DNA of 64,000 bases from Pseudogulbenkiania subflava DSM 22618 (lineage in GTDB: Bacteria; Pseudomonadota; Gammaproteobacteria; Burkholderiales; Chromobacteriaceae): the NCBI RefSeq assembly GCF_900177275.1, contig NZ_FXAG01000001.1, forward strand, positions 285,284 to 349,283, read 5' to 3'. The notes below the pieces were generated by a model. That model was not told the origin of the DNA. It made no database searches and saw only the letters and a program-made list of their open reading frames with translations. Positions 8,247-20,631 of this stretch are shown one piece after another; the stretch's first letter is position 1; every line of letters begins with the position of its first letter. The position numbers were made by a program, and so were the translations under genes.

Positions 8247-8486
8247 GACATCCTCCAAAGGTGGCGGGCCGCGCGGCGGCGGCAGGGGTTTCATGCCATG
8301 TTAGACGCCCCCCACGCCGCCGTTCTTGATTTAACGCAGAGAACCACCTGCGCGTCTCACCCCGTCAGCATCGGCCGCACCCGGCCCGTTGCGGGGCGAC
8401 GAACGCGGCCACACGGAAGGGCGCAACCGGCCCCTGGCCGCCCCCCCCTCCCACCGCACGGCACGCGGCCCGTTCGGCCCCCGTGC

Positions 8487-9098
8487 TCAGGCCGGCGCCG
8501 CGCCGGCGTCCTCCTGCTGCAACACGTCGATCAGGCGGTGCAGCCCGTCGGTCAGCGCCCGCACCGAGCCTTCCAGGTCCCAGTCGTCGTGCCCCGGCTT
8601 CACCACGTTGGAAATGGCGCGGATCTCCACGAAACGCTGCCCTTCCTGCAGGCAGACGTGGAAGAACGCCGCCCCCTCCATGTTCTCGATCTCCACCTCG
8701 CGGCTATCGATGAAGGGCGCCAGCGCCGCGTTCAGCGACACGCTCCTCGCTTGCGCAAAGCCGGCCGGCAGCGCCGGGCACGCCAGGGTATGACGGCGTT
8801 CGAACGCCATGTCGAGCGGCAGATGCGCCAGGTGGGTGAAGCCCTCCGGCGTGAAGAAGCCCAGATCGCCCTCCACCTCCGACGCCACCAATACCACGTC
8901 GCCGATCCGCAGCTCGGCGTGCGGATACACCCCGGCCACGCCGGCCAGGATGATGACGTCGGGCTTATGCTGCTGGATCGCCTTCAGCGTGGCATAGGCG
9001 GTGGCGGTCAGCCCGACGCCGGAGACCACGCTGGTGACGCCGGGATGGGAAAACAGGCTCGCCTCGGTGGCGGTGGGAAACAGCACGGTGATGTTCAT
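8487..9098 (-). CDS. Nucleoside phosphorylase/nucleosidase-family protein (MTAN or futalosine-hydrolase type)
   Basis: A 203-residue protein of the purine nucleoside phosphorylase-like superfamily. It has an N-terminal strand MNITVLFPTATEA, a central glycine-rich segment VIILAGVAGVY, and the ENMEGAAFFHVC segment that positions ribose-binding acidic residues. The likely reaction is hydrolytic removal of the base from a modified adenosine or futalosine-like nucleoside in the cytoplasm. No menaquinone futalosine genes are nearby, so the substrate is open. The ATG at 9098 is chosen because homologous sequence starts there; the 26 codons upstream are not family-like. Confidence 0.7.
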   Translation of the reverse strand: MNITVLFPTATEASLFSHPGVTSVVSGVGLTATAYATLKAIQQHKPDVIILAGVAGVYPHAELRIGDVVLVASEVEGDLGFFTPEGFTHLAHLPLDMAFERRHTLACPALPAGFAQARSVSLNAALAPFIDSREVEIENMEGAAFFHVCLQEGQRFVEIRAISNVVKPGHDDWDLEGSVRALTDGLHRLIDVLQQEDAGAAPA

Positions 9099-9192
9099 GG
9101 CAATCCAGAAGTTCTGAGCGTAGCGACGCCGGCATTGTAAAACGGATACGCCGGGGCAGCAGCCGGCCCTATCCACCGGCTATAGTGAACCG

Positions 9193-9240
9193 AAGAACCG
9201 GTCCACGATCTGCCGCGCGCGGATCGCAGGCGCGGTGGAG
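9193..9240 (+). repeat. Degenerate fragment of a family A repeat terminus
   Basis: AGAACCGGTCCACGATCTG followed by CCGCGCGCGG resembles the left end of family A, with several substitutions and no matching right end. It is a probable decayed copy between the nucleosidase and cystathionine beta-synthase genes. Confidence 0.4.
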
Positions 9241-9314
9241 CACCGCGACGACGGGCTCCGGCACCGGCTGCCGCCCCCTGAACTCCGCCCCGGCGCACGG
9301 CATGGAGGAACGCC

Positions 9315-10673
9315 ATGAAGTACGAGAGCATTCTGGACGCCATCGGCCACACCCCGCTGGTGCGGCTGAACCGCCTCGCCCCGCCGCAGGGCGCGCTCTA
9401 CGCCAAGCTCGAATTCATGAACCCCGGCGGTTCGGTCAAGGACCGCATCGGCCAGTTCATGGTGGGCGAGGCCGAGCGCCGCGGTGAGATCACGCCGGGC
9501 GGCACCATCGTCGAATGCACCTCGGGCAACACCGGCATGGGGCTCGCCATGTTCGCCGCGGCACGCGGCTACCGCACCGTGTTCACCATCGCCGACAAGC
9601 AATCGCGCGAGAAAATCGACATGCTGCGCGCGATGGGGGCGGAGGTGATCGTCTGTCCCACCGACGTGCCACCGGACCATCCGCGCCAGTACATCGAGGT
9701 GGCGCGCCAACTGGCGGCCGAGATTCCCGGCGCCTTCCTGTGCAACCAGTACCACAACCCGGACAACACCCAGGCGCATTACGTCAGCACCGGCCCGGAA
9801 ATCTGGCACGACACCGCCGGCAAGATCACCCACTTCGTCTGCTGCATGGGCACCTGCGGCACCATCAGCGGCATCGGCCGCTACCTCAAGGAGCAGAACC
9901 CGGCGGTGCAGGTGATCGGCGTCGATCCGGAAGGCTCCATCCTGTACGACCTGTTCCACAGCGGGCGCGAGGTCGAGCCGCACGTCTACCAGCTGGAAGG
10001 CATCGGCGAGGACTTCGTGCCGGGGGCGCTGGACTGGAGCGTGATCGACGACGTGGTGCAGGTGAACGACAAGGACAGCTTCCTGATGGCGCGCACCCTG
10101 GCGCGTTCGGAAGGCATCTTCGCCGGCGGCTCCAGCGGCGCGGCGATGCTGGGGGCGCAGCAGGTGGCGCGGCGGCTCGGACCGGACGACCTGATGGTGG
10201 TACTGCTGCCGGACGGCGGCCGGCAGTACCTCGGCAAGATCTACAACGACGACTGGATGCGCGCCAACGGCCACCTCGAGGCCCGGCCCGGCCGCACCGT
10301 GGCCGACGTGCTGCGCGCCAAACCGTCGCGCCGGCTCGCCACCGCCGCCCCGGCCGACGCGCTGCGCGACGCGCTGCAGCGCATGCGCGACCTGCCGTGC
10401 GCGCAGCTACCGGTGTTCGACGGCGACGCGCTGCTGGGCACGCTGTACCGCCAGGACCTGATCGACGCCCTGCTCGCCGGCAAGGCGCTGGACGCGCTGA
10501 TCGTGCGCGAACTGCTGCGCGAACCGCTGCCGGTGCTTGCCGCCGACGCCCCGTTCGACGAGGTCGCGCGGCGCGTGCCGAGCCAGGTGCCGGCGCTGCT
10601 GGTGCACACCGGCGCCGGCTACGACATCGTCACCCAGGGCGATCTGCTGCGGGCGCTGACCGCCACTCACTAG
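9315..10673 (+). CDS. Cystathionine beta-synthase with C-terminal CBS-domain pair
   Basis: This 452-residue PLP enzyme probably condenses serine and homocysteine to cystathionine, the first step of reverse transsulfuration. The catalytic part (1-320) has the PLP-lysine motif NPGGSVKDRIG, the substrate loop TSGNTGMG and the phosphate-binding glycine loop GTCGTISG. Residues about 330-450 form two CBS repeats that may bind an adenosyl ligand. A strong GGAGG site precedes the ATG. It is followed 10 bp later by a cystathionine gamma-lyase gene, so the two form an operon. A cysteine synthase acting on O-acetylserine is the alternative, but the CBS domains and the neighbour favour CBS. Confidence 0.9.
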   Translation: MKYESILDAIGHTPLVRLNRLAPPQGALYAKLEFMNPGGSVKDRIGQFMVGEAERRGEITPGGTIVECTSGNTGMGLAMFAAARGYRTVFTIADKQSREKIDMLRAMGAEVIVCPTDVPPDHPRQYIEVARQLAAEIPGAFLCNQYHNPDNTQAHYVSTGPEIWHDTAGKITHFVCCMGTCGTISGIGRYLKEQNPAVQVIGVDPEGSILYDLFHSGREVEPHVYQLEGIGEDFVPGALDWSVIDDVVQVNDKDSFLMARTLARSEGIFAGGSSGAAMLGAQQVARRLGPDDLMVVLLPDGGRQYLGKIYNDDWMRANGHLEARPGRTVADVLRAKPSRRLATAAPADALRDALQRMRDLPCAQLPVFDGDALLGTLYRQDLIDALLAGKALDALIVRELLREPLPVLAADAPFDEVARRVPSQVPALLVHTGAGYDIVTQGDLLRALTATH

Positions 10674-10683
10674 CGAGGCAACC

Positions 10684-11832
10684 ATGCGTTTCTCCACCAA
10701 GGCCATCCACGCCGGGCTGGCGCCAGACCCGGCCACCGGCGCCGTCATGACCCCGGTCTACCTGACCTCCACCTTCGCGCAGCAGGCACCCGGCGTGCAC
10801 CAGGGCTACGACTACGCGCGCACCGCCAACCCCACGCGCAGCGCGCTGGAGGCCAACCTGGCGGCACTGGAGGAAGGCGCCTACGGCCTGGCGTTCGCCA
10901 GCGGACTGGCGGCCGAATCGGCCATCCTTCAGACACTGTCGAGCGGCGACCACGTGCTGTGCGGGCAGGACCTGTACGGCGGCACCTACCGCCTGATGAC
11001 CCAGGTGTTCGCCCGCTTCGGCATCGCCTCCCGCTTCGTCGACGCCACCGACCTCGCCGCGGTGGAAGCCGCCTTCACCCCCGCCACCAGGCTGCTGTGG
11101 CTGGAGACGCCGAGCAACCCGCTGCTGACGGTGTGCGACATCGCCGCGCTGGCCCGGCTCGCGCACGCGCGCGGCGTCACGGTGGTGGTAGACAACACCT
11201 TCGCCTCGCCCTACCTGCAGCAGCCGCTGACACTCGGCGCCGACCTGGTGCTGCACAGCACCACCAAGTACCTGGGCGGCCATTCCGACGTGGTGGGCGG
11301 CGCGCTGGTGACCAACGACGAAGCGCTGTACCAGACGCTCAAGTTCCTGCAGAACGCGGTCGGCGCGGTGCCGGGGCCGATGGACTGCTTCCTGGTGCTG
11401 CGCGGCATCAAGACGCTGGCGCTGCGCATGCGCCAGCACTGCGCCAACGCGCTGGAACTGGCGCAGCACCTGGAGGAGCATCCCGAGGTGGCGCGGGTGC
11501 ACTACCCCGGCCTGCCGTCCAGCCCCTGGCACGAGCTGGCGCGGCGCCAGATGTACGCCTTCGGCGGCATGATCTCGCTGGAACTCAAGGGCGGCACCGA
11601 GCGCAGCGCCCGCTTCACCACCCGCACCCGGCTGTTCGCGCTGGCCGAGAGCCTGGGCGGGGTGGAGTCGCTGATCAGCCTGCCCACCACCATGACCCAC
11701 GCCGCCATCCCGCCGGAGCAGCGCCACAAAGCCGGGCTGCCCGACGCGCTGGTGCGGCTGTCGGTGGGACTGGAGGATGTCGAAGACCTGATCGAGGACG
11801 TCGATCAGGCGATCGCGGCGTCAGCGCTGTAG
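10684..11832 (+). CDS. Cystathionine gamma-lyase (Cys/Met metabolism PLP enzyme)
   Basis: This 382-residue protein of the cystathionine gamma-synthase/lyase family has the PLP lysine in HSTTKYLGGHSD and the cofactor segments YARTANPT and VVVDNTFASPYLQ. Placed 10 bp after cystathionine beta-synthase, it most likely cleaves cystathionine to cysteine, ammonia and 2-oxobutyrate. Residues that separate gamma-lyase from gamma-synthase are not decisive by eye, so the context carries the call. The TAG stop (11830-11832) is also the start of a GTAGGGCGGA repeat unit. The gene is convergent with metH, so methionine, homocysteine and cysteine interconversion genes are clustered. Confidence 0.85.
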   Translation: MRFSTKAIHAGLAPDPATGAVMTPVYLTSTFAQQAPGVHQGYDYARTANPTRSALEANLAALEEGAYGLAFASGLAAESAILQTLSSGDHVLCGQDLYGGTYRLMTQVFARFGIASRFVDATDLAAVEAAFTPATRLLWLETPSNPLLTVCDIAALARLAHARGVTVVVDNTFASPYLQQPLTLGADLVLHSTTKYLGGHSDVVGGALVTNDEALYQTLKFLQNAVGAVPGPMDCFLVLRGIKTLALRMRQHCANALELAQHLEEHPEVARVHYPGLPSSPWHELARRQMYAFGGMISLELKGGTERSARFTTRTRLFALAESLGGVESLISLPTTMTHAAIPPEQRHKAGLPDALVRLSVGLEDVEDLIEDVDQAIAASAL

Positions 11833-12109
11833 GGCGGAAACCCCGCTACGCGGGGTGTTCCGCCGAGAATGGCGCCACATCGCAGAGGGAAAGGCATTCC
11901 GCCAACACGCCACCGCCAAACTGCATGGGCAAGACAATGGCGGATCGCCCCGGTCACACCGGGGCATCCGCCCTACGGGGGCACGATTCAACCCGTAGGG
12001 CGGAAACCCCGCTCTGCGGGGTGTTCCGCCAACACGCCACAGCCAAACTGCGTGGGCAAGACAATGGCGGATCGCCCCGGTCAAACCGAGGCATCCGCCC
12101 TACGGGGCA
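11829..12109. repeat. REP/BIME-like tandem GTAGGGCGGA units
   Basis: Two composite units lie in tandem between the convergent lyase and metH genes. Each begins GTAGGGCGGAA, has a small GC hairpin (CCCCGC...GCGGGG) and TGTTCCGCC. Each then has a spacer with GCCAAACTGC and ends with GGCGGATCGCCCCGG...GGGGCATCCGCCCTAC. The outer ends are complementary. The same family fills 33139-33624. It probably acts as a bidirectional terminator or mRNA-stabilising structure. Confidence 0.8.
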
Positions 12110-12113
12110 CCGC

Positions 12114-15833
<3,720 letters not shown>

Positions 15834-15945
15834 GGCAAACAAGTGGTTATCGTCTAAAACGGGAAGGTGGCGTCATCGGTCTGGCATCTTACCATGCTGT
15901 CCGTACCGAACCCGCCAACCTTTAAGAAGAAGAGAGCAGAAGCTT

Positions 15946-16713
15946 ATGTTCAGGGCGCATAAACCAGTGCTGGCGATGGTGCTGGCCTTAGGGGGGGGAC
16001 TGTCCGCGCAGGCGGCAGCGGTATTACGCATCGGCGTGTCGGATTCGGACGGCCCGCCCATCGTCGAGCTCGCCAGCGATCCGCAGCAGGGGCTGGTGGG
16101 CGGCCTGTACAAGGAGCTGGGAACGGCGCTGGCGGAAGAACTGGGCACCACGCCGCAGTTCATCGTGGTGTCGCGCAAGCGGGTGGAGCAGAACATCGAG
16201 GCCAACAAGGTCGACATCCACTGCAACGCCAACCCCTTGTGGTACGGCAACGCCAGCCGCCTGGGCTGGACCCAGGAGCTGTACCCGCAGGTGGAGCGGC
16301 TGATCGCGCTCAGGTCGAACCACCCGATCCGGCACCTGGAAGAGCTGGCGGGCAAGCGCATCGGCACCACGCGCGGTTACCACTATCCGGCGGTGGAGGC
16401 GCTGTGGGCCAGCGGCCAGGCGACGCGCGTGGACGAGGCGCGCATCGAGCTGTTGATGAAATCGCTGCAGAAGAAACTGATCGACGTCGCCATCCATTCC
16501 GAACTGGAGTTCGCCTACTGGGCGCGCAGCTACCCGTTCGAGGCGCGCAAGCTGGAGATGCTGCCGGTGGTGGTGTCCACCATGCCGACCATGTGCGCGG
16601 TGGCCCCGGCCAGCCGCTACAGCGTGACCGAGCTGAACCAGGCCATCGCCCGGCTGCACAAGAACGGCAAGCTCAAGACCATTCTCAAGGCCTACCAGTG
16701 GCAGGCCAATTGA
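15946..16713 (+). CDS. Exported SBP_bac_3-type solute-binding protein
   Basis: A 255-residue protein with a signal peptide (MFRAHKPVLAMVLALGGGLSAQA) and a family-3 binding-protein body (LRIGVSDSDGPP, VDIHCNANPLWYG, IGTTRGYHYPAVE, KLIDVAIHSELEF). It would bind a small amino-acid-like ligand in the periplasm. There is no adjacent permease, as for the similar orphan at 7000-7785. The ATG at 15946 follows a purine-rich AAGAAGAGAG segment; the longer frame upstream would overlap metH and lacks a signal peptide at its start. It is convergent with pagL, 18 bp apart. Confidence 0.75.
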   Translation: MFRAHKPVLAMVLALGGGLSAQAAAVLRIGVSDSDGPPIVELASDPQQGLVGGLYKELGTALAEELGTTPQFIVVSRKRVEQNIEANKVDIHCNANPLWYGNASRLGWTQELYPQVERLIALRSNHPIRHLEELAGKRIGTTRGYHYPAVEALWASGQATRVDEARIELLMKSLQKKLIDVAIHSELEFAYWARSYPFEARKLEMLPVVVSTMPTMCAVAPASRYSVTELNQAIARLHKNGKLKTILKAYQWQAN

Positions 16714-16731
16714 ACGCCCCCGGACACGCCA

Positions 16732-17247
16732 TCAGTAACGCAGCTGGTAGTACAGAGAATAGGCTTCGATGCCGTCGTTGGGCTGCTTGAGTCCGGCGTT
16801 GGAGTAATGGATGGCGCGCAGGCCGAGGGCGTGGCGGGCGCCGAACCGCAGGCCGATACCGATGCGGTCCTCGAACTGCAGCACGCTGCCCAACTGGCGA
16901 TCCTCGACTTGGGTATGGCGGAACGCGGCAAGGCCGATGCCCGCCTCGACGAAGGGACGGATGTCGCTGTTGCTGAATTCGTAGACCAGCACCGGCGAGA
17001 ACGACAGCGACTGGTTGCTGGCGGCCTGGTCGCCGGCCCAGTGGGTCAGGCCGACGTCCCAGTAGCCGGTGAGGCGGCCGGTGGGGCTGTTCCACCAGCT
17101 CTGGGTGAATTCCTGCTGCAGCCCCAGGCGGTAATAATCGGACCCCTCCCCGCTTTTCCCCAGCGACAGCGACAGATCGAGCGCTTGGGCGGCGGGCATC
17201 AGGGCAACGGAGATCAACAAGCCGGCGACGATGGTACTTGTTTTCAT
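16732..17247 (-). CDS. pagL: Lipid A 3-O-deacylase PagL (outer membrane)
   Basis: A 171-residue exported beta-barrel protein with a signal peptide ending near AAQA. The PagL catalytic segment IHYSNAGLKQPNDG holds the active-site His and Ser, followed by a conserved Asn/Gly. The chain ends in an aromatic residue (YYQLRY), as barrel proteins do. The enzyme removes the 3-position acyl chain of lipid A in the outer leaflet, altering immune recognition and permeability. The ATG at 17247 is chosen because AAAGGA lies 8 bp before it; an ATG 9 bp upstream is too close to that site. The upstream region holds two AAAAAAAGT tracts and TATACT, a plausible promoter. Confidence 0.85.
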   Translation of the reverse strand: MKTSTIVAGLLISVALMPAAQALDLSLSLGKSGEGSDYYRLGLQQEFTQSWWNSPTGRLTGYWDVGLTHWAGDQAASNQSLSFSPVLVYEFSNSDIRPFVEAGIGLAAFRHTQVEDRQLGSVLQFEDRIGIGLRFGARHALGLRAIHYSNAGLKQPNDGIEAYSLYYQLRY

Positions 17248-17402
17248 TATCGGCATCCTTTGACGGCAGCGGCACAACAGACTAATAGATCAGATAAAAA
17301 AAGTTCAGTTAAAAAAAGTATAGTGGCCCGCATGTCATGTACAAGGCGATGCGCTCATCCGCCTTCCATGCCGCCCCGCCCCTTTCGCCAACCTCGCTTT
17401 CA

Positions 17403-17632
17403 GAACCTGTTCACGATCTGTCGCGAGCCGCCCTCAGCGGGGTGAAGAGCAGCGCAGGAACCGGAATGTACTAGAGTACATGAGGATTCCTGATCGCTGA
17501 GCGAATCACTACGTGCAAATCCATCGCTGAGCCAATCGAAGATTGGCACGCAGGGATTTGCTCAGTGATAGATTCGCACGCAGTGCACATGAGCCCCGAT
17601 CAGGGATGCGCAGCAAGATCATAAACAAGTTC
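17403..17632 (+). repeat. Family A MITE-like repeat, copy 3 (expanded)
   Basis: A copy with flanking TCA triplets (17400-17402 and 17633-17635). It is about 30 bp longer than the others because the central hairpin has gained an extra complementary pair (CAAATCC / GGATTTG). The right arm has decayed (ATAAACAAGTTC). It lies directly upstream of the YqiA-like gene, so it forms part of that gene's leader. Confidence 0.8.
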
Positions 17633-17643
17633 TCAGGTCCGCC

Positions 17644-18237
17644 ATGCCACACATCGTCTATCTGCACGGTTTCAATTCCAGCGAACTCTCGGCCAAGGCG
17701 CGAGAAACCGCGGCCTTTCTCGACCAACGCGGCTTGGCCGAAACGTTTCACTGCCCGCGCCTGCCGCCGCACCCGGCCGATGCCATCGCCGCCGCCACGG
17801 CGCTGCTGCAGAAGCTGCCGGCGGACACGCTGCTGATCGGCAGTTCGCTAGGGGGGTTCTACGCCAGTTGGCTGGCCGAGGCGCTGGGGCTGCGCGCGGT
17901 GCTGATCAACCCGGCGGTGCGCCCCGACCGCTCGCTGGCCGCCTATATCGGGCCACAGACCAATCCCTATACCGGCGAGCAGTACACGCTCGACGAGGCC
18001 GACCTGACGGCGCTGCGCCGGCTCGCCGTGGAGCGCCCCAACGCGGCACGCTACTGGCTGGTGCTGGGCACCGCCGACGAGGTGCTGGACTGGCGCGAGG
18101 CGGTGCGCCACTACCGCGGTGCGCGCCAGACCGTGTTCTTTGGCGACGATCACCGCCTGGCCCGCTGGTCTGAATGCCTGCCGGGGGTGCTGGCGTGGGC
18201 GGGCGACGAGTGCCGGGAACGGGTGGACGAGACGTAA
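17644..18237 (+). CDS. YqiA-like alpha/beta-hydrolase esterase
   Basis: A 197-residue cytoplasmic hydrolase of the YqiA (UPF0227) type. It has HGFNSS near the N-terminus, the nucleophile elbow GSSLGGFYA, a candidate acid in GTADEVLD and the histidine in GDDHRL. Such proteins hydrolyse short- to medium-chain acyl esters and the physiological substrate is unknown. The gene lies 11 bp after a family A repeat, so its promoter either sits within the repeat or was displaced by it. The Shine-Dalgarno is weak (CAGGT). Confidence 0.85.
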   Translation: MPHIVYLHGFNSSELSAKARETAAFLDQRGLAETFHCPRLPPHPADAIAAATALLQKLPADTLLIGSSLGGFYASWLAEALGLRAVLINPAVRPDRSLAAYIGPQTNPYTGEQYTLDEADLTALRRLAVERPNAARYWLVLGTADEVLDWREAVRHYRGARQTVFFGDDHRLARWSECLPGVLAWAGDECRERVDET

Positions 18238-18349
18238 CGCCGCCCGCTGTTCGCTGCGCGAAACAGCCTGTTCTGCCACGGCCATTGCGCGGCCGGCGCC
18301 GCCGCGACACTATGCCGAGCTAGATCGACATCGCTTGAGGAGACCCGAC

Positions 18350-19324
18350 ATGACGCTTGCCATCCGCTTTTACCAGACCGGTGGACCCGAGGTGCTGCAG
18401 ACCGAAACCGTGGAAGTGGGCGCGCCCGGACCGGGCGAGGTGCGGCTGCGCCACCGTGCCATCGGCGTCAACTTCATCGACACCTACGTGCGCAGCGGGC
18501 TCTACCCGGCCAGCCTGCCGTCCGGGCTCGGTACCGAGGCGGCCGGGGTGGTCGAGGCGGTGGGCGCCGGCGTCGAGCAGGTGCGGGTGGGCGACCGGGT
18601 CGCCTACTGCGGCGGTCCGATCGGTGCCTACAGCGGCGAGCGCCTGATCCCGGCGGCGGTGCTGGTGAAGCTGCCGGACGAGATCGGCGACGAACAGGCG
18701 GCCTGCATGATGCTGCAGGGCATGACCGTGGAGTACCTGATCCGTCGCACCTACCCGGTGCAGCCGGGCCAGACCGTGCTGTGGCACGCCGCCGCCGGCG
18801 GCGTCGGGCAGATCGCGGTGCAGTGGCTGAGTTCGCTCGGCGTCAACGTGATCGGCACGGTGGGCTCGGATGCCAAGGCGCAGCTGGCGCGCGAGCTGGG
18901 CTGCGCCCACGTCATCAACTACAGCACCGAGAACGTGGTGGAGCGCGTGCGCGAGATCACCGCCGGACAGGGCGTGCCGGTGGTGTACGACTCGGTGGGC
19001 AAGGATACCTTCGAGATCTCGCTGAACTGCCTGGCGCCGCGCGGCATGTTCGTCAGCTTCGGCAACGCCTCCGGCGCGGTGCCGCCGTTCGCTCCGCTGA
19101 TCTTGGCGCAGAAGGGCTCGCTCTACTTCACCCGTCCCAAGCTGGGTGATTACACCGCCAGTCGTGCCGAACTGGAGGAGTCGGCCAACGCGCTGTTCGA
19201 GCGGGTGCGGGCCGGCGCGGTGCGGATTGCCCCGTCGCACCGCTACGCGCTGGCCGACGCGGCCCAGGCGCACCGCGACCTGGAAGGGCGCCGCACTACC
19301 GGTTCGCTGGTCCTGCTGCCGTAA
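18350..19324 (+). CDS. qor: NADPH:quinone oxidoreductase (zeta-crystallin type)
   Basis: A 324-residue medium-chain dehydrogenase/reductase without the zinc ligands of alcohol dehydrogenases. The NADPH-binding motif is AAAGGVGQIAVQ (about residues 148-160), preceded by the substrate-binding NFIDTYVRSGLY. The length matches E. coli Qor. It would reduce quinones by one electron in the cytoplasm. The ATG at 18350 follows GAGGAG with good spacing. The TAA stop at 19322-19324 doubles as the flanking triplet of the family A repeat that begins at 19325. Confidence 0.92.
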   Translation: MTLAIRFYQTGGPEVLQTETVEVGAPGPGEVRLRHRAIGVNFIDTYVRSGLYPASLPSGLGTEAAGVVEAVGAGVEQVRVGDRVAYCGGPIGAYSGERLIPAAVLVKLPDEIGDEQAACMMLQGMTVEYLIRRTYPVQPGQTVLWHAAAGGVGQIAVQWLSSLGVNVIGTVGSDAKAQLARELGCAHVINYSTENVVERVREITAGQGVPVVYDSVGKDTFEISLNCLAPRGMFVSFGNASGAVPPFAPLILAQKGSLYFTRPKLGDYTASRAELEESANALFERVRAGAVRIAPSHRYALADAAQAHRDLEGRRTTGSLVLLP

Positions 19325-19524
19325 GAACCTGCTCCCGATCTTGCTGCGCATCCCTGATCGGGGCTCATGGGTACTACGTGCGGATCTATCACTGAGTGAA
19401 TCCCTGCGTGCCAATCTTCGATTGGCTCAGCGAGCAGGAATCCTCATGTACTCCAGTACATCCCGGTTTCTGCGCTGCTCTTCACCCCGCTGAGGGCGGC
19501 TCGCGACTGATCGTGAACGGGTTC
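19325..19524 (-). repeat. Family A MITE-like repeat, copy 4
   Basis: A complete copy in reverse orientation, with arms GAACCTGCTCCCGATC at one end and GATCGTGAACGGGTTC at the other. The flanks are TAA at 19322-19324, which is the stop codon of qor, and TAA at 19525-19527: a perfect 3-bp duplication. Confidence 0.85.
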
Positions 19525-19546
19525 TAACCGCCCGCCGTTCGCTTTA

Positions 19547-19562
19547 GAGCCTGTTCAGGCTC
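19547..19562. repeat. Solo terminal-repeat remnant
   Basis: GAGCC TGTTCA GGCTC flanked by TTA and TCA. It looks like the two outer ends of a family B element joined with the middle lost, or a minimal hairpin unit of the same family. Confidence 0.5.
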
Positions 19563-19568
19563 TCAGGC

Positions 19569-19610
19569 AAAAAAGTGGCCGACCCCCGCGCGGGGGTCGG
19601 CCACTTTTTG
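19569..19610. terminator. Bidirectional intrinsic terminator
   Basis: A near-perfect 20-bp stem, AAAAAGTGGCCGACCCCC paired with its complement, with a CG-rich tip and A/T runs on both sides. It lies between the convergent qor gene and the Cys-rich protein gene. Confidence 0.85.
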
Positions 19611-19629
19611 TCTTTCTCGGCGGGACGGG

Positions 19630-20076
19630 TTAACGCATCGCCTTGGCGACGCACTCGCGGTAGTCCGCACCGTAGCGTTCGCTGCAGGCCTGTTCCGCCT
19701 CCACCCGCTGGTGGCAGCGCTCGGGCGCGGCCGCGTGGGTGCAGTCCGGTGCCGGCAGGCGCTCGCGGATGCACACCCGGCGCGCCTCGCCGCGCTGGGC
19801 ATCGCAGGCCTGCTGCGCCTGCTGCAGGGCCTGGCAGGCACGTGCATCGCGGCTGCGGAAGCAGTTGAGGGGCGGGGTGAACAGCTGCTCGCATTCGCGC
19901 TGGTGCTCGAGCGGCAGGTCGGAACACGATAACTGGCCCAGGCGCATCAGTTCGCAGCGCTGCGGGGCGATGCTCTGGCTACAGGAAAGCGCCAACGGCT
20001 CCGCCGACCAGCCCGTCATCGGCCAGCCTGACAACAGCGCCATCACCCCCATGGCCAGCATCTGTCGCCGCAGCAT
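19630..20076 (-). CDS. Exported protein with three 40-residue four-cysteine repeats
   Basis: This 148-residue protein is not one I recognise. Residues 1-25 form a signal peptide (cleavage likely after GWSA). The mature part has 12 cysteines at 32, 41, 51, 62, 72, 81, 91, 102, 112, 121, 131 and 142. The gaps are exactly 8, 9, 10, 9, 8, 9, 10, 9, 8, 9 and 10 residues, so a 40-residue unit C-x8-C-x9-C-x10-C-x9 is repeated three times, the last unit cut short by the stop codon. Segments between cysteines are Gln/Arg/Glu-rich and probably helical, suggesting stacked disulfide-bonded helical hairpins in the periplasm or outside the cell. Two other small exported-protein genes follow on the same strand side. 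Function unknown. Confidence 0.8.
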   Translation of the reverse strand: MLRRQMLAMGVMALLSGWPMTGWSAEPLALSCSQSIAPQRCELMRLGQLSCSDLPLEHQRECEQLFTPPLNCFRSRDARACQALQQAQQACDAQRGEARRVCIRERLPAPDCTHAAAPERCHQRVEAEQACSERYGADYRECVAKAMR

Positions 20077-20181
20077 CCATCCCCCTTGTGAAGCCGACTT
20101 CCTTCAGGCGGTGGTCATTTTCAGCGCGTGCCTCCACGGCATCCACGCTGCGTTGCCCCCTTGCCCTGCGGTTGCAGGCTG

Positions 20182-20568
20182 TCAATCGCCACGGTCGCGT
20201 TCGTTGGCTTGTCGCCGCTTGTCGCGCCAGTAGCGTCTCTTGTTATCCGGAGCACCCGGGCCTTCACCGGCCGAGTTGCCTGGCGCAAACGGCCAGTATT
20301 CGCGCGGCGACGGACGCTGCTGGCGGGCTTCTTCGCGGCTCAGGTCGCCATTGCGAATGGCTTCCTTGAGGCGCAGCTCGCGCAGCCGCCGCATGTCGCC
20401 GTCCTGGCCTTGGCCATCCTGGCCCCGGCCGGCCTGCATCCAGCCCGGCGGCGAGAAGCCGCCGTCGTCCATCCCGCCACCGGGAGGCCCATGCCGGCCG
20501 GCCAACGCCGGTGGCGCCAGAACCAGAACGAGACAAGCCGCCAAACCGGCGAAGACGCGATGTTTCAT
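20182..20568 (-). CDS. Small exported Gly/Pro/Arg-rich protein
   Basis: A 128-residue protein with a clear signal peptide (MKHRVFAGLAACLVLVLAPPALA). The mature chain starts with a flexible Gly/Pro/Met segment and carries a helical, charged middle (MRRLRELRLKEAIRNGDLSREEARQ). It ends in a basic Arg/Lys/Asp-rich tail. I do not recognise a family. It lies close to the ompR/envZ pair but on the opposite strand, together with the small gene at 20632, so it could be an envelope-stress product. That is only a positional argument. Confidence 0.6.
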   Translation of the reverse strand: MKHRVFAGLAACLVLVLAPPALAGRHGPPGGGMDDGGFSPPGWMQAGRGQDGQGQDGDMRRLRELRLKEAIRNGDLSREEARQQRPSPREYWPFAPGNSAGEGPGAPDNKRRYWRDKRRQANERDRGD

Positions 20569-20631
20569 GCTTTCATTCTATCCTGTGCCAAGCGGACCTG
20601 CCATCCGTCGCATGCATGATATCGGCAGGGT

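Noticed and set aside
11829..12109. Possible CRISPR or attC sites between the lyase and metH
   Set aside because: Same REP-like family as at 33139; no integrase and no regular spacer structure.
15834..15945. Cobalamin riboswitch upstream of metH
   Set aside because: The divergent gap is only about 110 bp and shows no B12-box or expected helices.
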